Assembly (NCBI GenBank): GCA_034359265.1
Contig: CP136891.1
Span: 59,620,001 to 59,684,000, forward strand
DNA: 64,000 nucleotides
DNA from: Canna indica
Lineage: Eukaryota > Streptophyta > Magnoliopsida > Zingiberales > Cannaceae
Direction of reading: 5' to 3'
Numbering within the stretch: position 1 is the first letter of the stretch; every line of letters starts with the position of its first letter. The notes beneath the pieces were generated by a model. That model saw only the letters and a list, made by a program, of their open reading frames with translations, was not told where the DNA came from and made no database searches. The translations under genes were made by a program, and so were the position numbers. Positions 22,285-34,500 of the stretch are shown here, piece by piece.

Positions 22285-23505
22285 CCCCATATCAACATGC
22301 ATATCTATAAAATAAACTCTCTCTATCTATATGCATGGATTTCCTAAATTTTCCTTCCTATTTACCTATACTTTTCTCCCCCTTTTTCTTATACACTTCT
22401 CCCCCTTTTTCTTATACTTCTCTCCCCCTTTTGACATCAATCAAAAAGGGCAAGAAAGGTCTATCTATTCAAAGGGATGAAAATCAATACATACATGAGG
22501 TTGAGACTCTAAGGAGTATTTTTCATGAAACATGAAAATCTCAACCAAGGGATGGAAACCAAATATCTAATGAGAAACAAAATCATACATGATAGAAAAT
22601 AGATACAATTCAACACTAAATCATGTATGCACTCAAGTATCATGAACTTAGCATGATTTCCTTCAAAGTATGCCTGAAACCATAGAAATGCTAAGTATCA
22701 AGTTTTGCTATCTACCCATGTTTTCTCATAACTTAGTCATTAGGACATCAAACATGAGATAATGTAAGTGCATGAATCAAGTTTGGACTTTAGATGAGAT
22801 TTTTAAGTTACTTTGTTGACATAAGTCAACCTATACTTTTAGTTTTCAAAAATCACCCTTTTAAGTTTATATAAAATCATATCTTTAAAAAGTTTTTGAA
22901 ACCAATTTTTGGATGAAATTTTTTGATACCAAATATTGAATGGTCATTTGAAATGCATGTATAAAGTTTGAACTCAAAGGAATTTTCAAAGACCATTTTT
23001 CACCCTTTATTGATTCTAATAAAAAATAAATAGATATTTCTATCTATCATTCAAGATATCAAAATTATTCCTAGAAATAATTTTACTCATGATATTGTGT
23101 GAATGATATTAGAAATGGAATTCAAATGGTATTCATGAGTTTTCATTTGAAGTTTTTGAGGAAAAATCAAAGTATCGGAAAGATTAGTATTTCAAGAATG
23201 ATGATACTTTGTGTTTTGAAAATCCAACTTCAAAATTCCATCATAAATTAGATTCTTGATGAAACTTTTTGAAATTTTTACACAACATACTAGATTTTTC
23301 AATGAATGTGTAGTTTCAAGAATCATCTCAAAATTAATTTTCTATATTTTTCTATAAATAACTAAAATTTATACCAATTGTAGATTGAAATGATATTTAT
23401 GTAATTTTCAGTTATTCTTAAAACTTGTTCAATTTTCATTCAAACTTTCATGACACCACATGAGGGTCATGTAAAGAGTATATGTCAAGTTTGAAATGAA
23501 AAGCC
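22285..23505 (-). mobile_element. 3' tail of a pol-less element, reversed (probably the missing end of A)
   Basis: On the minus strand it reads from the 73-bp block shared with A (23502-23430) through AT-rich noncoding sequence to three successive purine tracts (minus-strand AAGGGGGAGAA, seen as TTCTCCCCCTT at 22375-22430) and the ATGCATGTTGATA segment also present at 35680 in copy D. It lacks the final purine tract and 3' LTR. The identity of the 73-bp block with A, against several differences from B and C, favours A as its source. Confidence 0.65.
23430..23502. repeat. 73-bp inverted repeat, right copy
   Basis: Exact reverse complement of 19861-19933. Confidence 0.9.
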
Positions 23506-23540
23506 TAAGCCTACCATGCCCTAAGGCAACATCACATACT

Positions 23541-23918
23541 AGGATAATCGGGATTGGCCCATCCGAACTTATCCTAATATAAAGAAACTAGGGAACAATC
23601 AGGATTGACCCGTCCGAACTTGCTCCACAGGACGCGAAGGAACAATCGGGATTCGCCTGTCTGAACTTGTCCTTTTAAGATATCACAGGAATAATCAGGA
23701 TTTGCCCCTCCGAACTTGTTCCACGAGAAAAATAGGAACAATAGGGATTTGCCCATCCGTACTTGTTCCAAAGACATAATGTAGGAATAATCGAGATTCG
23801 CCCATCGAAACTTATTCCTTTAAACATAGAATCTTGGGAACAATCGGGATTTGCCCGTCCAAACATATTCCGCAAGATACGCAGGAACAATCAGGATTTG
23901 CCCATCCGAACTTATTCC
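23541..23918. repeat. Minisatellite of eight hairpin-forming units (47-53 bp)
   Basis: Units start at 23541, 23592, 23639, 23688, 23735, 23784, 23837 and 23884. Each has the form GGAACAA-n-GGATTTGCCCATCC-n-TTGTTCC, with an outer pairing arm and an inner GGAT/ATCC arm. In units 1, 5 and 6 the outer arms are perfectly complementary but differ in sequence (GGATAA/TTATCC, GGAACAA/TTGTTCC, GGAATAA/TTATTCC). Other units pair imperfectly. Confidence 0.85.
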
Positions 23919-24799
23919 ACAGGTTGGAAATTAGCCATCCAACCTTTCGGGCCTAACCCGCAATCCTGCTCCTAACCGAGCCTCTCCGCCATTCAATAAG
24001 ATATGGCACAACATGACCTAAGTCAAGTGTCTCCTACGATGTCTTAAGGATGTTTTTATTGGGAAAACTACACAACACTCAATGCCCGATCCCACCTCCT
24101 AGACCCGTAATATCATAAACCCATGAGGTTTTATTTCATGCATAACATTTATTTGTTGGTTTACAACAGATTATGCTTCCCCTTGTATTTTAATTATGCA
24201 ATTAAAATTTATCATCACCAAAATTAGGGTTTTGTTTTAGGGTTTTATTCTCAATTTACTATTGAGCCCCAAACTGGTGCACTTGAGTCGAATTTGACTC
24301 CCAAAGTGTGTCCTATGGATCCAGACTGTATTTTCTGGTCAAGATGATAGGTTACACAACTATGCTCAGTAAACTATATACACCACAACATAGATTTCAA
24401 GATCAGCCCTAAATCAACAATTCAGCATATAATTTTCAGCAAAAGTGAATTTCCAGCACATCAAGGAAATAAATCCGAATTTTACATAAATTAAATCCTT
24501 AATCACTTTTAAGACAAAATTCACAAGAATTAAATCATGTTTGTTTAGCCAAGATTAGCAAGCATCAAGATAATCTTTAAACAAGAATCCAAGTACATGA
24601 TCAAGAACCCATATCAAACACCCCCATGGCTTCAAGATCAAATCCTATTTTTATAAACATGATTAAATTACCAAAAATCACAAATTTAATTTCAAGCATG
24701 CATTAACATTATAAGCATTTAAATTGATGAACAATTCAAGGCATAGATATCAAGATAGTAAAAAACCTTCACTTAAGCATTTCATCGAACACCTTGATG
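23919..24799. other. Unclassified AT-rich sequence
   Basis: No ORF with recognizable content. Stretches such as GGTTTTATTTCATGCATAACA and the runs of CATCAAGATAA-like sequence look like LTR or LTR-adjacent DNA, but I could not match them to another element in the window. Confidence 0.3.
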
Positions 24800-25622
24800 G
24801 CACCCCTGTTGGTGAAATGGCCACAGAGGAAGTATGTTCTTAACATGCTAGAGGAGACTGGCATGTTAGGTGCGCGACTAGTAGACACTCACATAGATCC
24901 AAATATAAAGTTGCTACCAAGACAGGGGGAGTCCTTAGTTGATTCGGGTTCATACCGAAGACTAGTAGGCAAATTAAATTATCTTACCATCACAAGGCCT
25001 GATATTTCATTCGTTGTGAGTGTAGTTAGTCAATTTCTTGAGTCACCTTGTGTAAGTCATTGGGAAGCTGTGCTGAGGAATCTTCGTTATCTCAAGGCAG
25101 CTCCATGAAAGGGACTTCTTTATTGTGACAGGGGCCATCTGCAGGTAACTGGATACTCAGATGCTGATTGGGCTAGCTCACCTACTGATCGTAGATCTAC
25201 TTCAGGATATTGTGTAATGCTTGGTGGTAATCTAATTTCATGGAAAAGTAAGAAACAAACTGTTGTGGCTAGGTCTAGTGCTGAAGCAGAATATAGAGTT
25301 ATGACCCTTATGACATGTGAACTAATATGACTTAAGCAATTGATGAGAGAACTTGGCATTATCCAAGCAGAATCAATGAAGTTGTTTTGTGACAATCAGG
25401 TTGCCATGGATATTGCTTCTAATCAAATTTTTCATGAGATGAGATAACATATAGAAATTGATTGTCACTTCATTAGTGACAAAGTACAGTCCAAGGAGAT
25501 AATTATGTCATTTGTGAGGTCCAATGATTAGTTGTCTGATATGCTAACTAAATCATTGAGAGGTCATCGAATAACTTACATTTGTAGCAAGTTGGGTTTA
25601 TATGATATTTTTACCCCAACAT
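24800..25622 (+). pseudogene. pol: Copia pol fragment: RT end and RNase H
   Basis: A 5'-truncated copia pol of a lineage different from S1 and S2. The RT C-terminus begins near 24800 (QRKYVLNMLEETGMLGARLV), followed by the linker YRRLVGKLNYLTITRPDISF. RNase H has YSDADWASSPTDRRSTSGYC, SSAEAEYR and FCDNQVAMDIA, covering the catalytic Asp, Glu and Asp. Stops occur near 25108, 25329, 25446 and 25530. The gene end is followed by the purine tract GAGGGGGAG and an LTR start. The left breakpoint near 24800 is sharp. Confidence 0.85.
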
Positions 25623-25630
25623 GAGGGGGA

Positions 25631-25735
25631 GTGTCAAGGACCTAATTGTAATTATTATTATGCCTTGTACCTATATGTAAAAAACATTTCAATTATATAA
25701 ATATTGGTAGATGGGGCTGTTAGCGAAATGACGAC
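25631..25735 (+). repeat. Start of the 3' LTR of the copia fragment
   Basis: TGTCAAGGACC follows the purine tract directly, as expected for a 3' LTR. Only about 100 bp remain before another element begins. Confidence 0.65.
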
Positions 25736-25857
25736 ACTAGAGGGGGGGTGAATAGTGTGTTTACTAAAAACTTTGCCTAAATCACAATTTAATCGTTTAC
25801 TTAACTCATTTAATTAAGAAGATTTATTAAAGCCTAGATTTCAAAGAACACAACAAA
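25734..25857 (-). repeat. Terminal fragment of a Sirevirus-type LTR
   Basis: Reverse complement of the LTR end of the pol-less family (TGTTAGCGAAATGACGACAC, then a 7-G run and TGAATAGTGTG). Similarity fades after about 90 bp. No primer-binding site is adjacent. Confidence 0.6.
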
Positions 25858-26767
25858 TAGGTATCTTAGCCATTTTGTCGAACACTTGGAGGGCACCATT
25901 TTCTCCACCTTGGTTGAGCACCCCTAGGGTCATCCTAGGGCTGTCGAGCCCCATAGGGGGGTTTTCGGGCCTCCTCCTTCAAGGCAACACGTGAAAACGA
26001 CGAGAAATCTCAAGAAAAGATGGAAGATTCGACAAGAACTCTCAACCTTCAAAAAATAGCTCAAGAAAACGAAAGAAACCCAAGAAAGGAGGGGTAAAAC
26101 CACTCACCCAATCTAGGAAGAAAGAATACGAGAAACTCTAAATCGGCGGCCTCCGAATTCGGCCTCCAAGGGGGCGGCTCGGCTCAACAAGGGGGCGGCG
26201 GCTCCACCTCAAGCCGACTACTCCAAGAGAAGGGGAAGAGAGAGGGGAAGAGAGGAGGATGGCTCGGCGGCTGGGGCTTGACGGCGGCGGCTCCAAGGAA
26301 GAGGAAGAGGGGATAGGGGCGACTTGGCTTGGCTGGATGGCTCCTCTCTCCACGCGGCTTGTACGGCTCCAATGGGGAGCCGCAAGCCAAAAGGGGGGGG
26401 GGATTTTATAATCCCCTCCTCAAACCTAATCCACTAACCCTCTTAGCAAACCCGCATCCGTCTCGAGCTGAATCCAAACCCGCTAACCCGACTAAACTTA
26501 ATTAACTCAATCTAACCCCATGCCCCACATAAACATCAAACACATACACACCCATGCAATACAATTTCACAATCAAGTACACGCAACAACATAATTAAAT
26601 AAATTTACTGAACCAAGAAAAGAAACCGCATAATTCAAATTCCTACTTACCCGAGCTCGCAAGCTCGCACCGGACCATGAGTCGACTCGGCTCGACCTCG
26701 AACTAGCCCGCTAGGCTGACAATCACTAATAATGACAGAAATAATTATAAATATCTAGATTATTACA
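25858..26767 (-). repeat. Gypsy LTR of the G2 family, abutting gag of element B
   Basis: Matches the G2 LTR at 43955-44851: the GAGCACCCCTAGGGT block, GAGGGGTAAAACCACTCACC, the glycine/arginine-codon-like GGCGGCTC runs, and the tip ending ATTACA at 26767 (minus-strand start TGTAATAATC). Gag sequence of element B starts only a few bases later. The left end is not certain and no target duplication is visible, so the solo-LTR interpretation is unproven. Confidence 0.65.
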
Positions 26768-26771
26768 ATTA

Positions 26772-28084
26772 AGACTAGAATTCATTGAGCCTAAGGTTGA
26801 CATGTATGATTGGAGTGAATTAGATAAGAAAATATTTAAATTTAATGGAGATGCCATGAATTGCATACTTTTCACCTTACCAAATGACATTCTTGAAAAA
26901 GTCATGCATTGCTCTATAGCTTTTGATTTATGGGCTAGTTTGAATGTTTTATACGATCACGCTAAAATCGAAGAAATTGGTACATTTGATGAAGGTAGTG
27001 ATGACAATGGTCATTCACCTACCCCTAATCTTAGTTTTGATGCCCACAGCTCTTCTAGTCAATGAAGCAACTCCAAGAGCCGGAAAAGAAAGGTAATTTG
27101 CCATGCATGTAAAGAAAAAGGGCATGTGAAGAAAAATTGTCCTAACATGAAGAACAAAACAAGAAAGAGGTCAAGTGCTTTCATCTCTACATCTCATTCA
27201 CATGAAGCATCCTCTACCCATGACTATGAAGCCACTTCCAAAGTGAGCCTAAAAATTGCAAATAATGAGGTACTTTCATCTTCATCTAGTCATGATAATG
27301 ATAATGATAGTACTAGCTCTTCTAGTTCATTTAATATGCCATATGAAGAACCAGTTGAGGATTATCAAAAAATGTATGCCTTGCTTGTGAAGAAGAACAA
27401 GGAAAATAGAAATCTAAAGAAGGAAAACTCTAAGCTTAGTTCACATGTGCATGCCCTAGAATTAGAAAATGAAAAATTAAAGACTGGGCCTTTTGATTCA
27501 TGCCATGATAATCTACAACTTGAGCTTAAAGCTTTGAAACTTGAAAATGATGATTTGGAATCTAAAATCAAAAAATGATTTCAAATTTGAGAATGAGACT
27601 TTGAAAAATGAAAATTTATGATGAAATCTCAAATGCAAGCATTAAACAAATCCATTAATGTCTTGAAAAATGAGGTTGTTTTCTTGAGTAGAAAAGCAAA
27701 TAATTTATCTAATATTTCATCTTTTAGAAATCGTAGAAATAAATATGTATCTTCTAAGAATGGCAATGTTCATCATCATTCCCATGCTATGCATTCTACC
27801 ATATATTAGACCTTATGATCATAAGAAGAAGAGTGATTTTTCTAAGAATGCTCATACTCATCATGTTTCACATGTCAAGCATTCTAATGATAGATCTAAT
27901 GTCCATAGCAAAAATAAAAAGAAATTCATTGAACATTGTTTTTGTTGTGGTATTTTTGGCCATGCTATTTATGATTGTGCATTCAAGAAAAATCCAAGTG
28001 TATCTAGGACACTTTGGATTCCTAGGCCATCTAACCCCCAAGGACCCAAAGCCATTTGGGTACAAAAGTTTCAAGCTCTTTTGT
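26772..28084 (+). pseudogene. gag: gag of element B (5' truncated, broken)
   Basis: Begins inside the Gag N-terminal domain (LEFIEPKVDMYDWSELDKKI). A TGA near 27064 and frameshifts near 27578 and 27809 break it. Unlike in A, both zinc knuckles are intact: CHACKEKGHVKKNC near 27099 and CFCCGIFGHAIYDC near 27940. Between them lie a Ser/Asp-rich segment (about 27270-27340) and a long Lys/Leu/Glu coiled coil (27400-27700). The end is WIPRPSNPQGPKAIW and a stop at 28084; no protease follows. Length and domain order agree with A and C. Confidence 0.82.
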
Positions 28085-28304
28085 AGGGGGAGCCACCACA
28101 CAAGGATAATGGAAATTAAAGAGTTGAAGTTGACAAAGAAATTGAAGGAAGGATCCTTACATGGTTGCAACTTCAAAGTCTTCACCTAGACTAGATGCCT
28201 TAGGTTTAAGAATTGGCATCTAAATCACTTGGTATCATCATCTTTTCTCTACTTGTATATTTGAAGTTGGTGTTTATGATACATGCTTAAAATTGATTGA
28301 TTTT

Positions 28305-28495
28305 CTCCGCTCTTAATATATTTCAAATGATTTTTGATTTTTTGATTTCCATTCTCTTCGAAGACCTATGTAGCTTATAACGGGCTCATGCAACTTTACA
28401 GTTTAAATCGTAGGCTCATTGTGGTCTTTCGGTTTTCAACCAATAGGAAGAGTTGGAGATCTTAATTTTTAAATATTTCATGTTTTGAGATCTCT
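28305..28495 (+). ncRNA. Conserved noncoding module, copy B
   Basis: Same module as 17126-17320. The hairpin at CTCTTCGAAGACC is retained with an altered stem. The closing pair is GAGATCT (28456-28462) with AGATCTC (28488-28494), so the seventh base pair is switched relative to A and C while remaining complementary. Function unknown. Confidence 0.4.
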
Positions 28496-29767
28496 TAATT
28501 CGTTTTGGTTTCATGATGATTCACTTTGAAACGGATTTAAAGCTATTTAGCAAAGTAGATGTTGAAATCGATACTTGATTCCCTGTTTGCTATCTAGTAC
28601 GATAACTTGTTAATAGTCACATTTCCATTATGCTACTAATGAATATTGCTTGCAAGTTATCAAAAATTTGATGGAAGGCTAGTAGATTGAATTTGGAAAG
28701 AAAATGACAAGTTTGACAATTTTCTAGAATGAGGTATGATTTTAGTTTTGCGAAAATCTTATTATAATACTTGAATATTCATGCATTTATGATGTCTCTA
28801 TGCTCATGATCAATTTTGCATGATAAATATTTGAAAGTTCATGAGTAGGTAAAATTTTGATAACTTAGGAAATTTCATGATATCTTGACTTAATGAAACT
28901 TGCTCTAGGTTGAAATTCATATTAGAGATCTCATTTTGAGTTAGTGGTTGGAAAACATGTTTAGATACACATGCCACATGATTCTAGGCACTTAAACTTG
29001 AAAATTCATGTGTAGATGAACAAGGTGATAACTAGATCACTTCAAGGGACTTAAATTTGGAAAAGTTTAAACCAAGTCAACAAATCGACTTGGACACTTC
29101 ATTTTAAGTCCAATCTTCATAAACATGTTTAGGAATAGGTATGACATGTTTCCATGCATTTAGAATGAAAAATTTATATGGATATGGATAAAATGATATA
29201 AATGTCATTTCATGTTAACCTCATTTGAACAAGTTTGACCAAAGTCAACAAATTGACTTAGTGGTCTCATTTTCAATACATATTTGAGGAACATGTTTAG
29301 ATCTACTCATGTTAGGTATCCATAGGTTTAAGTTTGAAAAACCATGAGTAAATCATAAGATTGACACTTTGCAAGTTTCATTATAACTAGTTTAGTTTTG
29401 AATGAAACCATGCTAGGTTGATATCTTGACTTAAGGACATAATTTCATTCCAAACTTGACATACACTCTTTACATGATCATTATGTGGTGTCATAAAAGT
29501 TTGAATGAAAACTGAGCATGTTTTGAAAAATGATTGAAAATTATGTAAATGTTATTGAAATTTCAGCATTTTCAGTCAATTTTAAAAAATATAGAAAATT
29601 GATTTTGCGATGATTCTTGAAACTCCTCTTTCATTGAAAAATCTAGTTTATTGTGTAAAAATTTCAAAATTTTTTATCAAGAATCTGATTTATAATAGAA
29701 TTTTGAAGTTCGATTTCGGAAACACAAAGTATCACTTACTTGAAATACTCATTTTCTCGATACTTTG

Positions 29768-31586
29768 TGTCACACCCCAACTGAGGGTAGTGTGACCAGC
29801 CAAGGCCTACATCCTACCCTGTAGCCTACTGTCTACACTGACATATAAGAAACCAGAATATATTGATGAAAAAAAAACCTCAACACAAGCTTTATTTAAA
29901 GTTTTTCAAAGTTCACAATATATGTTTTCAAACCAAAGAGAAAACCATCATCGGAACAAACTGAACATCTCAAATATCAAAGTTTTACAAACTTTTTCAA
30001 AATACAACTGTCAGTGCAGAAAAGGAAATAACTACTAAGACACTGGACTACGACCCAAGGACGCTGCTACGAGGTATGGCACCACCACCCACCCTCCAAC
30101 TGCACCATGCCGACAGGTTACAATCACTGCTCATGCTATGCAAAAGAAAACAAGGAAACAAACTGTGAGTCCACTTGGGACTCAGTGAGCGGTTCTTGCG
30201 AACCTCCACATAATCCTCGGTTATTCATGCATAGCATATAAGGCAACATAATATATATTCGGGGAGGTAAGTTACTTTCTAGTGTGACTACTGACCCTAT
30301 GGGTCATTCTGTATAAACCATATATGTAAAATCTTGCCATCTCGGCCCTACCATACATGGTAGAATCACACTGGCCGACCGGCCACATCATATCAAGATG
30401 TAAACAAGAAATCCCGGGCCATCAACTAGGATAGTCCACTAGTCTCCGGACATCGTCTGGGGTAGGGATAGCTAGTCCCACCCAACTGGGGTCTGACACC
30501 TAGCGGGCCCGCTGGTGCATCTCAAGACCCAAACACTAGCCGAGCTAAGCAGGTCATTTCCGATCTCCATGCTTCTTGGCGGACAATCTCAAGCACATCA
30601 CACAATCAAATGCCCTAGGGTTTCCTTATATACACTTTGGGTCTTTGCCCGTATCCGACCCTAATTCGGGCTACAGGGTCAACAAATTAATGCTACCCTT
30701 CGAAAATTGTGCACACCTAATAGTTCTAGGTTTCCAAAAATGCTTACTAGAAGTCCTAGAAGTTGTGTCATCTCTTAGCTAAGTTTCCATATATGCTAAG
30801 CTTCTCGCAATGTCCTACATGTTATCTAACATTATACGCTACCTTGGGTGAGGAATTCTATGTACCGACCTTGGAATTCCACCCATGAACTTTTTAGGAC
30901 AGCTTGTATGATTTAAAGAAAAACAAGAATAACTTACAACAACTACTATATATACCTACGAGATTCATCAATAATAATTTATACACTACATTTAGAATTT
31001 ATCTCAATAAGAAGCAACTTATATAGAATGGTAAGATAACCATAAATTCACAACGCATGAAATACTAAGCATGCTAAAATATTTCATCATTTCAAAAATT
31101 AAAGATGAATGAAACTTAAATAGCTAAGGATAGTCACTATGCTATCATTCCTATAATTACATGAAACAATAAATTTACTTGCTATAGTTAGGGTTCTTCC
31201 TAAATGTCATCATGTCTCTATTGTTTTAGCATTCTAACCATGGAAATTTCCATCTAAAGCTCTCCCTCTCCCTCCCCTAGGCTTGGCCGAGCCTTGGGCA
31301 AGGTGAACCTTGCTCGGCCATGCCTCTTAGGGTAGGAAAGGAAAAGAAGAATTAATCCCCGACCCTAATTCTTTGTCTCCGCTATATCTTAATTTCATAT
31401 GGACTAGATTGCCCTTCCCCTACACCTGGCCGAACCTTTCTCATGAAGTTTAGGGTCCATTCAGCCACACCTATGAGTTATAGGGAAGACAAGCTCCTTA
31501 ACACGACTCGACTCGACTACCCTCAGGTCCGGCGCGCTGCACCAAAATAGATTTTTTTATATTAGGAAATTTTCTCGGGTCTTACA
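29768..31586 (-). repeat. 3' LTR of gypsy G1
   Basis: Minus-strand start TGTAAGACCCGAG at 31586, end GGGGTGTGACA at 29768, 1819 bp. The purine tract (minus AAGGGGGGAAGGT) is at 31587-31597, directly before it. It is related to the LTR at 55429-57599, sharing for instance CCCAAGTGGACTCA and GGATTATGTGGAGGTTCG. Confidence 0.88.
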
Positions 31587-31599
31587 ACCTTCCCCCCTT
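31587..31599 (-). other. Polypurine tract of gypsy G1
   Basis: Minus-strand TTAAGGGGGGAAGGT ends exactly where the LTR TGTAAGACCC begins, as required for plus-strand priming. Confidence 0.8.
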
Positions 31600-34500
31600 A
31601 AGGGAAATTCGTCCTCGAATTTACTTGAATAACAAGGACTTACCGACTCTTCAAACAAGGAAGGGTAGCACTCTCTCATGTCCTGCTCTACCTCCCAAGT
31701 GGCCTCCTGCCCGTAATGGTGCTCCCATCTGACCTTTACAAGGGGAATTTCTTTGGACCTTAGCTTCCTGACTTGGCGATCAAGGATCTCTACTGGCATT
31801 TCCTCGAATGAGATGGCCGAACCTACCTCAATAGCAGAAGTCTCGATCACATGCGAATCATCTTTTACATATCTTCGAATCATGGATACATGAAAGACCG
31901 GGTGTACTCTGCTCAGGCTAGGAGGTAAAGCTAGCTCATAGGCCATCTCGCCCCTCCGCTTGAGAATGGGAAAAGGCACAATGTACTTAGGGCCCAGCTT
32001 TCCCTTCTTCCCAAATTGGACCACCCCTTTTATAGGGGAGACCTTCAGAAAGACTAAATCACCCTCGGCGAATTCCAATTCCCTGGCCTTCTTGTCGGCA
32101 TACATTTTCTATCGACTCTGGGCCGCTAGCAATCTTTCCTTTATGGCTTTCACCTTCTCTACCGCTTCCTCAACTAGATCAAGACCCACAATGAGTGATT
32201 CCCCGGCCTCAAACCAGCCCACCGGAGACCTACACCGCCGCCCATACAAGCCCTCAAAAGGAGCCATGCTAATGCAACTGTGATAGCTATTCTTGTACGT
32301 GAACTCTATCAGTGGTAGGTGCTTTTCCCAGCCGTCGGCCATATCTATGACGCATGCTCTCAGCATATCCTCCAAAGTTTGGATGGTCCTCTCTGACTGC
32401 CCGTCAGTCTGCGGATGGAAGGCTGTGCTGAAGCGCACCTGGGTACCTAAGGCTTCCTGGAAAGACTGCCAAAACTAGACGGTGAACTGGGTATCGCGGT
32501 CGGATATAATCATCACTGGGGTACCATGGTATGCCACAATCCTGCCCAAGAATAGTCAGACATACTGCTCCGCAGAGAAGGTAGTCTTCACTGGTATGAA
32601 GTGTGCGGTCTTGGTTAACCGGTCCACTAACACCCAAATGGAATCAAAGCTGCCTTTTGACTTAGGCAACCCAGTCACTAGGTCCATGGTGATTTTCTCC
32701 CACTTCCACTCGGGCACCTCGAGGTTTTGCAGTAGTCCCGCAGGCTTGAGGTGTTCGGCCTTCACCTACTGGCAGACCAAATATTTGGAGACAAACTCTA
32801 CTATCTCTCTTTTCATACCCTTCACCAGTAGTGTTGCCTTAAAGCCCAGTACATCTTGGTGGCCCCCAGATGTATCGTATAAGTGGAACGAAGACCCAGT
32901 TCTAGGACTTGCCTGCGCACCTCAGCCATATCTGGCACCATGATCCAGTCTTTGAACCTGAGTACAACTTCTGAGTCCAACCTGAAACCGTTCTCTGCAT
33001 CGCCTCTTTGTACCAGATCCTTGGTCAGCACACAAAAGACATCCTCCCCCTGCGCGGCATGCAGCATGTCCACCAGCGTGGATTGTACCCGCAGGTGTTC
33101 CACCAAGGCACCTAAAGCTGACACTGATAAGGTTGTACCCCCATCTAGGCACAATGCCAACTCTCGAGCTAGAGGCCTCCTCTTAACTTCCAAATGAGCC
33201 AAACTACCCATGGATTTTCTACTTAGAGCATCTGCTACCACATTTGCTTTCCCTAGATGGTACATAATGGTGCAGTCATAATCCTTTAAGAGCTCCAACC
33301 ACCTCCTCTGCCTGAGGTTCAGCTCCTTTTGGGTAAGCAAGTATTGGAGGCTCTTGTGATCCGTATAGATCTCGCAAGTCTCCCCATACAGATAGTGCCG
33401 CCAGAGCTTTAGTGCAAAGACCACTGCTGCTAGCTCTAGGTCATGCGTCGGATAGTTCTTTTCATGAACTTTCAGCTGGCGGGACACATAAGCTATAACT
33501 CTACCAAACTACATCAGAACATAGACCAGGCCAATCCGAGAGGCATCACAGAAGACTACAAACCTTCTTGAGCCGGAAGGTACAGTCAACACGGGTGCAG
33601 ATGTCGAACATTGCTTGAGCTTATGAAAGCTCGACTCGCACTTGTCATCCCAAATGAACCTGACTTTTTTTCTGGGTCAACCGAGTCAAAGGGGCTACAA
33701 TTCTGGAGAAGTTCTCCACAAACTTTCGGTAGTACCCGACCAAACCAAGAAAATTATGGATCTCAGTCACGCTAGTCGGTCGTTTCCATTTCTGCACCAC
33801 TTCTACCTTGGCAGGATCTACCCTTATCCCTTCCTTGGACACTACATGGCCCAAGAATCCTACACTTTCCAACCAAAATCTGCACTTGGAAAATTTTCCA
33901 AACAAGCGGTGCTCTCTCAGGGTTTCCAGGACCATTCTCAGGTGCTTAGAGTGCTCTTCCTCACTCTTGGAGTAGACCAGAATGTCGTCAATGAAGACGA
34001 TCACAAAGGTGTCAAGGTACTCCTTAAATACCCTATTCATTAGGTCCATGAAGGCAGCAGGTGCATTGGTTAGGCCGAAGGACATCACTAGGAACTCATA
34101 GTGACCATAGTGAGTCCTAAAGGCTGTCTTAGGCACATCGCAGTCCCGGATTCTCAGCTGATGATACCCGGACCTTAGGTCTATCTTTGAAAACCATTGT
34201 GCCCCCTGCAGCTGGTCAAATAGATCGTCTATCCTCGGCAGTGGGTAACGATTCTTGACAATCACCTTGTTCAGCTGCCTATAGTCGATGCACATGCGCA
34301 TCAACCCATCCTTCTTCTTCACGAAGAGAACCGGGGCACCCCAGGGTGACACGCTTGGCCGGATGAAATCCAAGTCTAGCATTTCCTGCAACTGCACCTT
34401 TAGCTCCCTGAGTTCGGCCGGTGCCATCCTATAAGGTGGATTGGAAATTGGTTTCACCCCGGGCTACAGGTCAATGCAAAAATTAACTTCCCTTATGGGC

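Larger units (their letters stand above)
26768..29767 (+). mobile_element. Pol-less Sirevirus-derived element B (5' truncated)
   Basis: Gag lacking its first roughly 40 codons, followed by the shared noncoding module and AT-rich tail. The LTR and primer site are missing, replaced by the gypsy LTR. The tail is cut at 29767 by gypsy G1. Tail sequence that resumes at 35111 partly repeats what is already present at 29440-29767, so it is not a simple continuation of B. Confidence 0.75.

Noticed and set aside
23541..23918. Possible CRISPR array because of repeated units of about 47 bp
   Set aside because: Plant nuclear context, no unique spacers, units repeat over their full length, and no cas-like genes.
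23574..23975. Overlapping ORFs of about 70 codons
   Set aside because: They are the repeat units of the hairpin minisatellite read in frame.
26138..26390. Pro/Ser-rich minus-strand ORFs in the gypsy LTR
   Set aside because: GC-rich LTR leader sequence, repeated in the G2 LTR with different frame breaks, so not coding.
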